A stretch of DNA of 64,000 nucleotides from Ichthyophis bannanicus (lineage: Eukaryota > Chordata > Amphibia > Gymnophiona > Ichthyophiidae). The notes under the pieces were generated by a model that saw only the letters and a program-made list of their open reading frames with translations, searched no databases and was not told where the DNA came from. A program made the translations under genes and the position numbers. This document shows positions 40,126 to 51,239 of the stretch, one piece after another. The stretch is taken from contig CM066035.1 in NCBI GenBank assembly GCA_033557465.1, positions 907,649,309-907,713,308 of the forward strand, in the 5' to 3' direction. Position 1 is the first letter of the stretch; each line of letters opens with the position of its first letter.

Positions 40126-41724
40126 TACCCATGATGCACCGCACATGCAGATCAGCAGTCTACAGCTGATCACAAGATGGGGTATGCACCCCCACAGCAC
40201 CTCGGCCTGGTAGGGGGAACTGACCGTGTGTGTTACTGGCACAGTATAGCTACAGACCATGACATTGTGCGGGTCCTGTGCTCACCCTAAGGGTGAGGTG
40301 GGGCATCCAGCACCAGGTCCGTAGCACCTGGCTTGGCTGAGATAGGCTATGTTGCAGGTCCTCATCAGTGCCAGTGTGTGATAGGTAGTCCTTGCAGACA
40401 CACCTAGGATACACCTGTGTCCATCTCTATTTCCCAGTCACGTCTAGCGCTTGTGGACTATGATGCACCCAAAATTGTGCATATCCTGTGTGGGTGCCAT
40501 GGTCACATGTTATAAGTGAAGGGGAGTGTTTGGATCCAAAATCGGATTATGTAGCACCACCCAACCCACCCTCTATGGGTCAGGGTGGGGGACAGGATCT
40601 CCTACCAACTGATCCACATTCTATATCACTGCAATGATGGCAGTAGAGGGGACCATTAACCTCAGTCCTGCTGGGGAACGGGCACCCTATACAGTTCTGT
40701 ATGCATCACATAAGGCAAAGGCAGAATGCTGGAAAACCTCAGCTGTCCCCCACCACTATCTGACATTCATCAGCAGAGAGCACAGTCAGTCTCCACCCGC
40801 TGCACCCTGCAAGGTGTTCCAGCCATACACATGCTAACTGCAGACAGTCTGCTAGCTACTACATAGTGCATGTTCCTGAAGGAACTGTGTGCACCCAAAA
40901 ATGGGATGTGAGCACACACACCAAGCAGGTATGTCAGTGATTGGGCCCCAGAAAAGGGAACCCATAAATATCACTTGAGAAAAATACTGTATAGCACTAT
41001 GGGGGAACCTAGCCATACCATGGTCACTGCTCAGTCAGGGTGAGAGTGACCTCCCAGCATGACATGCTGTGGCCACCCTGTCCGTTCAGGTGGTGGTCGG
41101 GCACTACAATGTCCCAGCCATTGCCCTATGCCCTGTGCAGATGCATCCTGCCCAGGCCACCCTGTCGGGGCCATACCCACAGTACCTTGCTCCTCATTAT
41201 GCACATTGGCAGGCTAACACTGGAAACAGTGCAAAGCAGTGTGGGCTCAGTAAGGTGTAGGAAGCCACAACACACTGGATAGACATACACACACTCCCAC
41301 ACCTATGCCAGCATTGTGAAAATATAGAGGTTTTTGGTAGCCCTGGCCACCACATCAGTCCTGGACACAGTGCAGGCATGGCTATGGTACGCAATACTGT
41401 TGGGGTCACTCCCCGGGGTGGTAAACACTGTCAGAAACCAAAACTGAAACACACTCCACAGATATCAGAAAGGTTGCTATGATGCAGCTCTGTCAACAAA
41501 TTGTGTTTAACTTAGGATTTGTTATCTGCCATAAATCATAGCAACCTTTTGATATATGTATAACGTGTTCCCAAGTTTAGGGCGGCATTGCTAAGGTATG
41601 CAGTTGCTAGTATTTGGAGATGCTGCTCCGCGCAGGGCCCAACAGCCTGACTCTCCATGAGGCTTTGGATAGTGGAGCCTATGGGTGTGGGTGTTTGTTC
41701 CCCTGTTGGCCACTGCTCTAGGAC

Positions 41725-41925
41725 TTAGGTTCCCAACTCCGGTCCTGGTGGGCCAAACAAAGTTCAGATTTTCATGCTGTCCCTAATGAATATGCATGAG
41801 ATACATTTGAATACAATGGGGGCGGTGCATACAAATGCAGCACAGGCATATTTATTAGGGACAGCATGAAACCTGAATGGTGTTTGGCCCTCCAGGACTG
41901 CAGATGGGAAACTCTGCTCTAGGGA
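41725..41925. mobile_element. palindromic MITE nested in H copy 1
   Basis: ggttcccaactccggtcctg and tcatgctgtccctaatgaat are matched, inverted, by attagggacagcatgaaac and ccctccaggactgcag, with a central atgcatgag / gcatacaa region. The same insertion is at the same place in H copy 2 (55440-55627), so it predates the spread of H. Confidence 0.75.
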
Positions 41926-41974
41926 TTGCACATGTTTATGGTGTCTGTGCTCTGTAGGGTAAAATATAGGTTTT

Positions 41975-42150
41975 TCAGGCATGTTTATTTTATCTGCAAT
42001 AAAGGTTCCGTCTTTATTATCACAGTTTAATACTGGGTAAAATATGGGGACAAGGTTGGCAGGAGCCACAGCTGGGACTTGAACTTGTGACCTTCTGCCC
42101 CTGAATAAACTGGCTGTGTGTACTGCACCAAACTGTTGCCACAGGGGCTG
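41975..42150 (-). mobile_element. tRNA-like SINE module, minus strand, in H copy 1
   Basis: On the minus strand cagtttggtgcagtaca (A-box-like) and cacaagttcaagtcccagc (B box) are about 32 nt apart. They are followed by an A/T-rich tail with aataaagac and ataaaataaac. It is conserved in H copy 2 (about 55688-55860). A tRNA-derived SINE is my reading; the body is unnamed. Confidence 0.45.
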
Positions 42151-43054
42151 ATCATTCCTGGGGATACCATGACTGTTCGTCAGACAGACCTTGTCTGTTG
42201 CAGTGCACAGCACCCACCTAAATGGGGCTTGGCCATGGTTTGCTGTGGGCAGATGCCACTGCCCCCTCCGCCACCAGCACCCCTCTGCCACCATGCTGAC
42301 ATGCACTTCTGCCGGTGGTGCGCAGTCCCAGGCCATCCAGTGTGCCGGTAGGCGGCTGCCTATGGTGCGTGATATGGGGTAGGGGTGCCTGCATAGACAT
42401 CAACGCTTCCCCCTGACACCGCCTGCCAATGTTATGTGCCCTTTGGGGTACTTGCTGGGTACTATCCCCTGAGACACTGTGGGACACATACTCATGGCCA
42501 TGTTTGCCCTTGGTCAGTTGCTGTCCTGCTGGTTTTCCGCTTCCACATTCCTATGTGTCACCTAGGCATCTGCCTATCCCACCCTGTGCCCCAGCTGCCA
42601 CACTGCACATCCCGCCTGCAGCCCCCTGTACCTCATTTGCAGCCTCACTGTAGTGCCCTCTCGTACTTGGGCACTATGATGTTGCTGCACATGCACTACT
42701 ATCACTTTTCTTGGTTTCCCTGCCTTTGCTGCACATTGCTGACTGAAATGGTCTCTCTCCCCTGCATATGTGCCTCTAGCGAGAGGTTTTCACTGGTGCT
42801 AATTTTCAGACCTTCATTTCACGGCGTTAGTGTGCATGGGGCCTCTCCCTGCCCACTCTCCGCCCATTGATCCCTTATCTCCGCCCCTAGGGAGCCTTAC
42901 TCCGCCCTCTGGGGAGCCGTACTCCACCTTCTGCGCACCTTAACACCACAGGAGACGTTGTCACGCGATACATGACGTTTTCCCACAGTAATGCGCCATT
43001 ATTGCGCGATAACGTCACAGCTGCGCCGTTAGCGCCGTTTAGTAAACATACCCC

Positions 43055-43560
43055 TTAGTCACAGTGTGATCCTTACCCTTCTTATCCTCAGGAGGCATAA
43101 GAGAGCAGCACACTTACCTGCTGGTGACGCTTTGTCATCATCATGACATAGGTAAAGCATAAGGGAAGGAGGAGAGAGAGAGAGAGAGAGGTGCACCATT
43201 GGTCCCTCTCTCTCTCTCAGCCCTCCCCCACTGGTGAGGAAAACTTTGTCATGCCAAAATTTATACGCAGGCTGCCAAAATACTGCACGTGGAGGATAAT
43301 TTTATCACCGGGCGTGTTGTGCAGGTTTAAGAAAGGCAACATATGTCCCTTTATAAAACTACCCCAGGGAAAGTAGGCGCACAAATTTACACCTGCTCTG
43401 AGATGTCCATGGATATGCGGGTTAGAAGAGGTGCATATGCTGTGTCTGTTCACCGCCCAGGAATACCTACTTGTAAATCGCATGAGTGAGTGCTATGTCT
43501 CTGTGCACCGGCTTTGAAGACATGTCTATCCCTGGGCAATTTTCTAAGAGCCTACTTGAT
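43055..43560. other. no gene; GA/TC simple repeat pair
   Basis: The right flank of H. A (GA)n run at about 43171-43191 and a (TC)n run at about 43205-43218 are inverted and can fold into a hairpin. No coding signal is supported. Confidence 0.5.
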
Positions 43561-43564
43561 GAGG

Positions 43565-43745
43565 AGACCAGAGAACTAGAGTAAGGACATGTGCTTGATA
43601 CGGTCTGGTTGGATTTCAGCAAAGCCTTTGATACTGCTCTTCATAGGAGATTCATGAATAAACCAAGCAGCCTGATGTTAGAATGTGAGGTTATGAACTG
43701 GATTAGAAAACGGTTGTCCAACAGACAATAGAAGGTGGAGGTAAA
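43565..43745 (+). pseudogene. CR1-type RT fragment, older subfamily
   Basis: One frame reads VWLDFSKAFDTALHRR and then NWIRKRLSNRQ, the RT domain A region and following block of CR1-like LINEs. It has an internal stop and ends at both sides. It differs from the YLDFQKAFDKVPH of copies 1 and 2, so it is another CR1 lineage. Confidence 0.65.
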
Positions 43746-43787
43746 TTAATTCAAATGACACTTAGTCAAAGTGCATTTTAACACACC

Positions 43788-43985
43788 TGCACTGGCTTGG
43801 TAACCAAGCAACCAGGGTTCAATTCCCGCTAGCACTCCTTGTGGCCTTGGGCAAGTCACTTAACCCTCCATTGCCTCGGAAGAAAGGCCTGGCAATCTAC
43901 TTCCGGTGACACTGCCAAGAAAACCCAGGAGCTCCTGGGTCGCCAGGAGTCAGGACTGACTCGAAGGCACACATTGCATTGCAAG
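43788..43985 (+). mobile_element. tRNA-derived SINE, second type
   Basis: Has a B box gggttcaattccc near 43816, then 'ccttgtggccttgggcaag' and 'tcacttaaccctccattgcc' as in the SINE at 32771. It ends differently, with 'gtcgccaggagtcaggact' and gactcgaaggcacac. The A box region is degraded. Confidence 0.65.
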
Positions 43986-44689
43986 TGAAACCTATTTTAT
44001 AGCGATAAGTAGACGCCTACTTGTCTTCATAGAAAGCTAGCGTACGTAGCAGAGAATGTGTCTTAAATTAAGGCGCAGTCACTTGCAGCAGCCGTAGAGC
44101 TGGTGTAAATTACCGTGTCTGCTTTTTGAAAGTATGCGCGTAGATTATTGTATGATATAATCACCATGCATATTTGCTCACACTGCCTACACTCTGCCCA
44201 AATTCCATCTATGGGCATGTACACAGTGAAAGTAAGTGCCATGCAAAAGACTGCCAACTTTTACACTGGTCAGTATATTATAAGAGATCATTTATGCCTG
44301 TAAATGGCTAAAATACCCAGACACAAACAGAAAGCAGGACACAAAACAACTGCGGAAGGACAAGTATTTATTCAGCAAACATGAGGTCAGCCCGACACAT
44401 ATTTCAGCCTGGGGCCTTCTTCAGGGGACTTGATTAAAATACCAATATTTATGTAGGGTGTTAGCCCCTAAAAATAGACGCCTCCTTATTAAATTACCCC
44501 CAGACTTACTAGGTTTACCTGGCAGCACTCAATCTAGCTGAGTATGTGGCTCACTTAGCAAATTTTAGCATTTTGACCTCACAGTTAACTTTAGCGGATT
44601 TGAGAAAGAATGATAGCCCAGTATCTGAAGTTTTAGACTTTGCAGGAAGAAGATTAGCACATGATTATGTTGGTAAACTTTCACTGATT
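43986..44689. other. no gene recognised; generic repeat end at about 44395-44432
   Basis: Contains 'cgacacatatttcagcctgg' and 'ggccttcttcaggggact', a phrase common in dispersed vertebrate repeats, with no family I can name. The rest is unassigned. Confidence 0.35.
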
Positions 44690-45560
44690 ACTAGTTGTAT
44701 ATAGAATTCAGTTTAACATCATCCTTCATTTATAAAGTTTTCTGTACTGGTTCCCCCCACCTACCTCTCCAGTCTATTAGTTCCCTTCAGAACAAGTTGT
44801 CCATCTCATTTCAGCTTGTCTTACCCTCCCGTACCCAAATTCATTTGCAAATGATGCAAAGGACTTCTTTGGGTACCATGAGGGGGGCCATATTCAAAAC
44901 GAGTAACATGGTGAGCAGACCGACTAACCATGTTAATCACGCTGAGTGGGAGAGTCAGTGGCACAGAGTCAGTTTATGCCGCTGAATATCCCCTTCTAAT
45001 GCAACTGGATGCCCTGATGCTAAGCGCTCAGCACTGATCATTCCAAGGGCAGCACCAAAGATAATCAAGAAGTGCCAATATTCAGCCACTGCCCAGCTGT
45101 CTTAAAGAAGCTAAAAATAGGCAGAATAAAGACAGTCCTTACCTTAGCCGCTTTAGCAAACTGGGCAGAAGCTTAATATCACCGTAGCCCAGTGAGCTTT
45201 GGCACAAGCTGGCCATCCCGAATAGTCAATGCCAGTGGCCGGATATGACCCCAGCATTGAATATCTGAGTCTAAGTTAAAGCAGCGATGCCCAACCGCTT
45301 TAACAGCACTGACCCCTGCACTAAATATCGGCCCTCAAGCTTCTTTATTGTGGAATGCTTTACCTTGTTCTTTGAGGAACGAGACCAATCGTCTGCCCTT
45401 CAGAGCAGCTGTTAAAAATATCTTTACAAAGGCCTTTGTGGGTTAGTGACGCTTCCCCTTGGATTTTGGGAGCTGTTGATTTTTCTTTCTTTTCTGTTAT
45501 TGAAAGTTTTGTATTGTAAATTGCTACTACTATGACTGTTTATCATTTGTAAAGCACTAT
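44690..45560 (+). pseudogene. L2-like LINE C-terminal end, split by MITE-A
   Basis: Left part (44690-44886): a degraded frame reading SPHLPLQSISSLQNKLS and then LVLPSRTQIHLQMMQRTSLG. Right part (from about 45343): SFFIVECFTLFFEE in one frame, and in the neighbouring frame WNALPCSLRNETNRLPF then RAAVKNIFTKAF, the C-terminal 'WN.LP..LR.e......FR..LK..lf..AF' pattern. The 3' tail contains 'agtgacatgtaagagacag' and cttacagtctagtcaag. Confidence 0.6.
44887..45342 (-). mobile_element. MITE-A copy 4, inserted in an L2-like LINE
   Basis: The ends ggggccatattcaa and actaaatatcggccc are imperfect inverts and match the GGGCC-ATATT ends of the family. Orientation is reversed relative to copies 1-3. Interior phrases include gccactgcccagctgtc and ccagcattgaatatctg. 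It interrupts the LINE between two recognisable coding blocks. Confidence 0.75.
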
Positions 45561-46641
45561 AAGGCATATGCAGCACTATACAGTGACATGTAAGAGACAG
45601 TCCCTTCTCATAAGAGCTTACAGTCTAGTCAAGACAGACAACACAACAACCGGGGACTAGAATATAGCACATATTTAGGGGAAGGAAGCACATAGGAGGT
45701 GAACAGGAGAAGTGGAGCGCGATTCCATAATGTATACGTCCAGCCTGCGGACATATCTAAATGAAAAACGGGCCACGTTTGACCCTAATTCTGCATGCGT
45801 GGGTCCAGAATCAAGGATAGAGACGTGTTTGGCGTGGCACACCTAAACCCAGGGACACAGGTAAACGTAGCAAGAGGTGTGGACGTCTCTACCCTTGGCA
45901 AATTCCAAAAAGATATACAGCTCCGCTGCTGCCTATCTCCGTGCGGCCATGCCTCCTCAGTTAAAACATGCATCCCCGAAGCTGCTCCTCACACTGACAG
46001 TGTGGTGTCTGTCAACTACCCATGAAAATGCATGAGACAGATGTGCTGATGCAAAACAGACAGTATAAGCTAGTTCTTTACATGACCAGGACACTGCAAG
46101 GTGATCTCTGTGCACTCAGAGATGTTACAACAGCCAGTAGAAAGTGATATGCATGTCCTGACATATCTTGCAGCACAACATACATGGCAGTAGGTGAACA
46201 TTTTAGTTGTGCTTGCATTGGTCATCTCTGACAACAGTCTGTACAATGCTATGTATGGACCAGAAGAAACCAGAAATGGTCCTCTATGGTTAAATGTCAG
46301 AGCATATCCTTGACATTAAATAGAACCCTCAGACTGAATGCATGCACCAGCATGAACAGCACCACTAGATGCCCAAGGGCACCAGCATCTGTCTGTACAA
46401 ATGTACACATTTGTGAGACCGCTGATGATGCTGTGTACCCTGTTGCATGCCCTGAATCCCTTATCGCTGACAGGGATATGCTTTGACATTTAGCTATAGA
46501 GACCCCGTTTTACTGTATCCTGGCTGATCACACTGGCATCTGGTCACATTGCGATCAAACCTATGGACCAGATACTGGCCAGGCACCGATGCCCCTCCAA
46601 AATTGCGGTTGCACATCAGGTCCCCCCATGCATCCCCTCTG
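45561..46641. other. no gene recognised
   Basis: About 1 kb without recognisable coding or repeat structure. Open frames at 45785-46025 and 46286-46486 lack any domain and overlap on both strands. Confidence 0.4.
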
Positions 46642-46642
46642 A

Positions 46643-46684
<42 letters not shown>
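46642..46684 (+). repeat. (CA)n microsatellite
   Basis: About 20 consecutive CA/AC units between gacca and ctctctcac. It underlies the short threonine/histidine-rich open frames here, which are not genes. Confidence 0.95.
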
Positions 46685-46685
<1 letters not shown>

Positions 46686-46754
46686 CTCACTTGCAGTCAC
46701 ACAAAACCTGCATCTGCAGTACAGATGTCCTGCACCTCTAGAAAACAGCTGATA

Positions 46755-46966
46755 TATCATAGAAACATAGAAAAATGATGACAGAAAAAGACCACATGGC
46801 CTATCCAGTCTGTCCTTCCATATCAACAACTACAACAGTCCCCTTTTTTCCCTCAGAGATCCTCCTCTGTTTGTCCCATGCTTTTTTAAATTCAGATACA
46901 GTCCTCATCTCTACCACCTCCACTGGGAGACTATTCCACGGATCCACCACTCTTTCCATAAAGAAA
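46755..46966 (-). mobile_element. CR1-type LINE, antisense, 3' portion (left of DIRS-B)
   Basis: The block begins atcatagaaacatagaaa, the complement of the CR1 octamer tail. It continues with 'atggcctatccagtctgtc', ctccactgggagactattcc and 'ccataaagaaat', the antisense of a CR1 C-terminus and 3' UTR. It is cut at 46966 by DIRS-B and continues at 52755. Confidence 0.75.
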
Positions 46967-47129
46967 TTTCTCCAGGACCAAGCAGGAAGTCAGTCCTCAC
47001 ATATGGGTGTCATCGACGCCGATGAAGCCCTAGCGGAGCATTTCCCCAGCTTTCCATGAAAGCCTTTGGGAATGCAGGCACGCATGCGCAGTTCCCTTCC
47101 CGCCTAAAAGGTGCCATCTTACCTCAGTC
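46967..47129 (+). repeat. DIRS-B left inverted terminal repeat
   Basis: From tttctccaggaccaag through tccatgaaagcctttggg to gccatcttacctcagtc. The right terminus repeats it inverted with a handful of differences over about 160 bp. Confidence 0.9.
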
Positions 47130-47380
47130 TCTCTTTTTACGAGAAGCCCACCGGACGTGTGTCCTGTCATCCCGGATAAAAGTTTGATTTTTTCGGCGAT
47201 TCTCGCTATTGTTTTCTTCCCGGTTCGACGCCGGTTCCCCTCCCGCCGGGTTCGGTACACCGGTATCGAGCCCATTTCTACTTTTTCGGTTTTTGCCCTT
47301 CGTGGCTGGCGTTCGCGCCCTTTTTTGCTTTTTCCCTGGAAGGCCGGTCCTTTGACCTCGCAGGGACTCTTTTTTCCCCG

Positions 47381-49291
47381 ATGGCTTCCAGCGGTTTTAA
47401 AAAGTGTGATCGGTGTAAGAAATTGATGTCTCTCACCGACACACACGACTGCTGCCTTCGGTGCCTCGGTCCTGATCACGACTCTAAGACGTGTGGACCA
47501 TGTGGGAAGATGTCTTCCAAGGCACTGAGAAGTCGCCAGCAGCAGAAAGAAAGGCTTTTTTCTGACTCAGCCTCCGGCCGGGCCCGGACCTCGTCTGAGG
47601 CCTCGACATCTCGGGATTCGGATCCCGAACACTGTCGGGGCTCCTCGAACAGGGGGTCCCCCGACCGGGAACGCAAGAGGAAGAAGTGGCTCGTGAGGGC
47701 GTCGTCGGAAGAGGTCCCTGGCTCCTCGAGGGCCAGGTCTAAGACCCCCGACCGTCGCCCTGGGCCTGTGGAACAAGAGAAGCCTGCCAAGGTTCCTCGT
47801 GTGGAACCGGAGTCTGCTGGACACGTAAGTCCTGTTGTCCTCGAGGACTCTCCTCCCAGAGAGCTGCCGCCGGGGTCCGAGTCGGTGGCTGCTACGTCTC
47901 CCGAGCTGAGTCTCAGGATGACAGCCTTGGAGTGCAGACTGTCTGCCTTCATGGAGCAGCAGCGGGCACTGATGGCCAGCCTGTCTGGCGCATCTGCCCT
48001 GACCACCGGGACATCGACATCGAAGTCGACCCCAGAGACCAAGCTGATACTCGAGACCATGAAGGCTCGAGGTCGACCTCGGTCGCGGTCTCCCTCGACC
48101 TCCCATTCGGGACAGAGGGCGTCGACGTCGGTGCCTCCGGCGTCGGGGCGGGTGCTCCCGGGCCCCGCGGGGTCGGACCCTGACTCCTTGTCGGACGAGT
48201 CCGCCTGGGAGACGGAGGATGAGGAGTCCCCCGATACATTCAAGACCCGGTGCGTCCCGTCAGACTCACCGCAGTCTGAGCCCCGGAGTAGATCTCTTCC
48301 GAAGGATACCCGGTTCTCGGAGTTTGTCCGGGATATGGCCGCCGCATTGGCTATCCCGGCGGACCCTGAGGAAGAGCCTTGAGCCGAGGAGCTCGAGGCC
48401 CTGCAGTACGACTCTCCTCCGAAGCAGGCCTTTACTGTCCCGGTTCCTCCAATGCTGGAACGGCTCCTCTTCCGGATGTGGGAGGCACCGGCCTCGGCGC
48501 TGGTTTTAAGCAAGCGGGTCAATTCGATCTATCGACTCAGGAAGAGCCCTGGCTTCCAGAAGGCACAGCTACCACACCATTCCATGGTGGTGGAATCGGC
48601 CATGCATCGCCTGAAAAGTCAGAAGATGCACTCCGCGGTGCCTCCTGGCAGGGAGGCCCGAAACCTCGATGGTTTTGGTAGAGTGCTTCCAGGGCTCGAT
48701 GCTTGCTTGCCGTGTCCAGTCTTACCAGCTGTACATGGGCATGTACTTGCGAGACCTGGTCAAGGAGTTGGCTGGTTTCTCTGCTGGTATCTCCGGGGAA
48801 CCCTTGCAGAGATTCAAGTCCTTGTCCTCAGGGATTTGGGAATGCTCCAAGTTCATGTCCCGCGCCGCCTACGATGGCTTCGAGGCTTCGGCTCAAGTTG
48901 CAGCAGCTGGCATCGCGGCTCGATGCCAGGCATGGCTGCAGTCATCGGACCTCGAGCCATGGGTTCAGGACAAGTTGGTCGATGTCCCTTGCCGAGGTGA
49001 AAACATTTTTGGCAAGCCCATGGCCGAGAAGGTCGCTCAGCTCGAGACCGAGCACCTTACAAGGACAAGGCTGTCTAGGAAGACCTCTGCCCCTTCTCGC
49101 AAGAAGAAGGGCTCGGGTAAAAAGCCATTTTACCCGAGGAAGGGCACTGCCTACAAACAGTACCCTCAGTATCAGGCTGCCCAAGCTGTACCCCAGGGTC
49201 AGCAAGCCAAGGGGCATGGTAATGGGCCCCGTAGGCAGAGGACCCCCAAGCCTTCGGCCCCTGCTCCCACTCAGCAGGGTGGGGGTTTTTG
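47381..49291 (+). pseudogene. DIRS-B ORF1 (gag-like zinc-binding protein), one stop and one frameshift
   Basis: ORF1 begins MASSGFKKCDRCKKLM, identical in style to DIRS-A. Three CxxC pairs (CDRC, CLRC, CGPC, residues 9-45) suggest a zinc-binding fold. A long Ser/Arg/Pro-rich acidic middle follows. In frame, TGA at 48380-48382 follows DPEEEP, and coding continues after it with PPMLERLLFRMW and then a helical region. A shift near 48680 moves the real frame to the one reading MYLRDLVKELAGFSAG, AAYDGFEAS and the basic tail RKKKGSGKKPFYPRKG, which ends at 49291. About 636 codons overall. By analogy with other DIRS it would package the RNA; no homologous known fold is recognised. Confidence 0.8.
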
Positions 49292-49305
49292 ACTCCTCAA
49301 GTATA

Positions 49306-51220
49306 GCCTCTCCGCCCCTGCTCCCCCAACCCTACACAGGAGGTCGCCTCGCCCTCTTTGCCCACCAGTGGCCCCGCATCACGGGGGACATTTGGGTGTT
49401 AAACATAGTCCACAGGGGCTATGCACTACACTTTCACCAACTGCCTCCTCCATATTTTCCAGGAGAGCCTCCAAGGCCTCCCCTGCACACAGATCTTCTC
49501 CTCCAGGAGCTCCAAGGTCTGTTGGTGGACAGGGCAGTGGAGCCTGTGCCTCTTCAAATGCAAAGTCAAGGGTTCTACTCCAGGTATTTCCTGGTACCCA
49601 AAAGAACCGGTGGCCTTAGACCTATCCTGGACCTCAGGAATCTCAACAAGTTCCTAGAGAAAAAAGTTCAAGATGCTTACTCTTGGAACACTTCTGCCCT
49701 ACCTCCAGCAGGGAGATTGTCTATGCTCCTTAGATCTAAAGGATGCGTACACTCACATCCTCATTCATCCAGACCACAGAAAGTACCTCAGGTTCATTGT
49801 GGGAGGAAACCATTATCAGTACAGAGTACTGCCTTTTGGCCTAACCTCCGCTCCCAGGGTCTTTTCCAAATGCCTGGCAGTGGTGGCGGCCTACCTGAGA
49901 ACTCAAGGCATCTTTGTCTTTCCTTATCTGGACGACTGGCTCATAAGAGGTCAGACGTGCCAGGAGGCCCGACAGGCCACCCTCAGGACTATTGCTCTTC
50001 TTCAAAGCTTGGGGTTTGTGATAAACTTCGCAAAGTCCACTTTTCTCCCCTCCCAGAACTTGGAGTTCATAGGGGCAAGGCTAGAGTCTGTGCTGGCAAA
50101 GGCATTCTTGCCAAAAGACAGAGCTCAAAGACTCATAAACTTAGCAAACCAGTTTCTCAGCAGGTCACTGGGCTCCGCCAGACTCTGCCTGAGGCTTCTT
50201 GGCCACATGGCTTCGACAGTACATGTGACCCCCAATGCCAGGCTCCATATGAGGCCTGCACAGTGGTGCCTTCGGAGTCAGTGGTCACAGGCCACAGGCA
50301 GCCTCAGAGACAGGATAAGGATGGCCAGACCTTTTCTGGACTCCCTCAACTGGTGGTTGCACCCACCCAATCTACTGAAAGGGGTGCCTTTTCAAATTCC
50401 TGGGTACACAGTGGTACTGAACACAGACGCCTCCCTGCAAGGCTGGGTGGCTCATTGACTTAACAAGTGCACCCAGGGCCTGTGGGCTCCCTGGGAGGCC
50501 GCACAGTAGATCAATCTCCTAGAACTCAGGGCTATTCGATTAGCACTCAGAGCTTTCTCTCCTGCCCTGGCTCATCAATCTGTCCTGGTTCAGACAGACA
50601 ACCAGGTAGCCATGTTTTATGTGAACAAGCAAGGCAGAACTGGGTCCAGGCTCCTTTGTCAGGAGGCACAGGACCTTTGCTCATTTGCCCTCAAGCACAA
50701 CATGCTCCTCAAGGCTGTATACCTTCCAGGCCAGGAAAATTACCTGGCCGACAGGTTGAGCAGAATTCTGCAGCCCCACGAGTGGTAGCTGCATTCTTTG
50801 GTAGTTCAGAAGATCTTCCTGAAATGGGGTCTTCCTTTGATAGATTTGTTTGCCAGTCCACTGAAAACAGCTGCCTCGGTTCTGCTCCAGACAGCCGCAT
50901 CCACTGAGGGTAGCAGCCGATGCTTTTCTGATACCATGGTCTCAGGGCCTCCTTTATGGTCTCAGGGCCTCCTGTATGCGTTTCCTCCCACGCCTTTGGT
51001 GGCCCGAACTCTGTTCAAAATTATTCAGGACAAGGCCTCAGTCCTGCTGGTGGCTCCCAGGTGGCCGAGACAGCCTTGGTTTCCACTTCTGCTTCAGCTG
51101 GCAGTGGATCCCCCACTGCCTCTGGGGTTGCAACCCGACCTTCTCTCTCAGGATCAGGGTTCCCTTCTGCACCCCAATCTCAAAACTCTCAATCTGATGG
51201 CCTGGAGGCTGCAAGGGTAG
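49306..51220 (+). pseudogene. DIRS-B reverse transcriptase / RNase H
   Basis: The RT begins with VGGRLALFAHQW-type sequence (here GGRLALFAHQW), then SQGFYSRYFLVPKRTGG and LRPILDLRNLNKFL. An extra A in the A-run at about 49660-49666 shifts the frame. RT continues with CSLDLKDAYTHILIHP (domain A), PFGLTSAPRVF and FPYLDDWL (catalytic Asp pair). RNase H has LNTDASLQGW and VQTDNQVAMFYVNKQG. Stops occur at 50456 (TGA), about 50507 (CAG to TAG) and about 50786 (TGG to TAG); DIRS-A has sense codons at those points. DIRS-A and DIRS-B carry different stops, so their common ancestor was intact. Confidence 0.88.
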
Positions 51221-51239
51221 TTTTGGCTCCCTGGGGCTA

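Larger units (their letters stand above)
39325..43054. mobile_element. element H copy 1, 3.7-kb TIR element with TTA target duplication
   Basis: The ends are ggggtatgtttactaaac and gtttagtaaacatacccc, perfect inverts of 18 bp, flanked on both sides by TTA. TTA/TAA 3-bp targets are typical of PIF/Harbinger transposons, which is my best but unproven guess. A colinear second copy lies at 53098-56769. No transposase is recognised. The interior carries a large palindrome with two tRNA-like modules, a hairpin MITE and a third tRNA-like module. GCGC-rich sub-terminal blocks (gcgcgttaac at left, cgcgataacgtc at right) also look inverted. Confidence 0.85.

Noticed and set aside
41764..42336. 190-codon minus-strand open frame in H copy 1
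   Set aside because: The homologous region of copy 2 is broken, and part of the frame spans a nested MITE and a tRNA-like module.
47476..48522. 348-codon minus-strand open frame
   Set aside because: Exact antisense of DIRS-B ORF1; its Ser/Gly-rich composition mirrors the Ser/Arg-rich sense gene.
48703..50463. 586-codon plus-strand open frame
   Set aside because: It runs out of phase through ORF1 and most of the RT. Only a short part (about 49306-49672) coincides with the true RT frame; the rest lacks family motifs.
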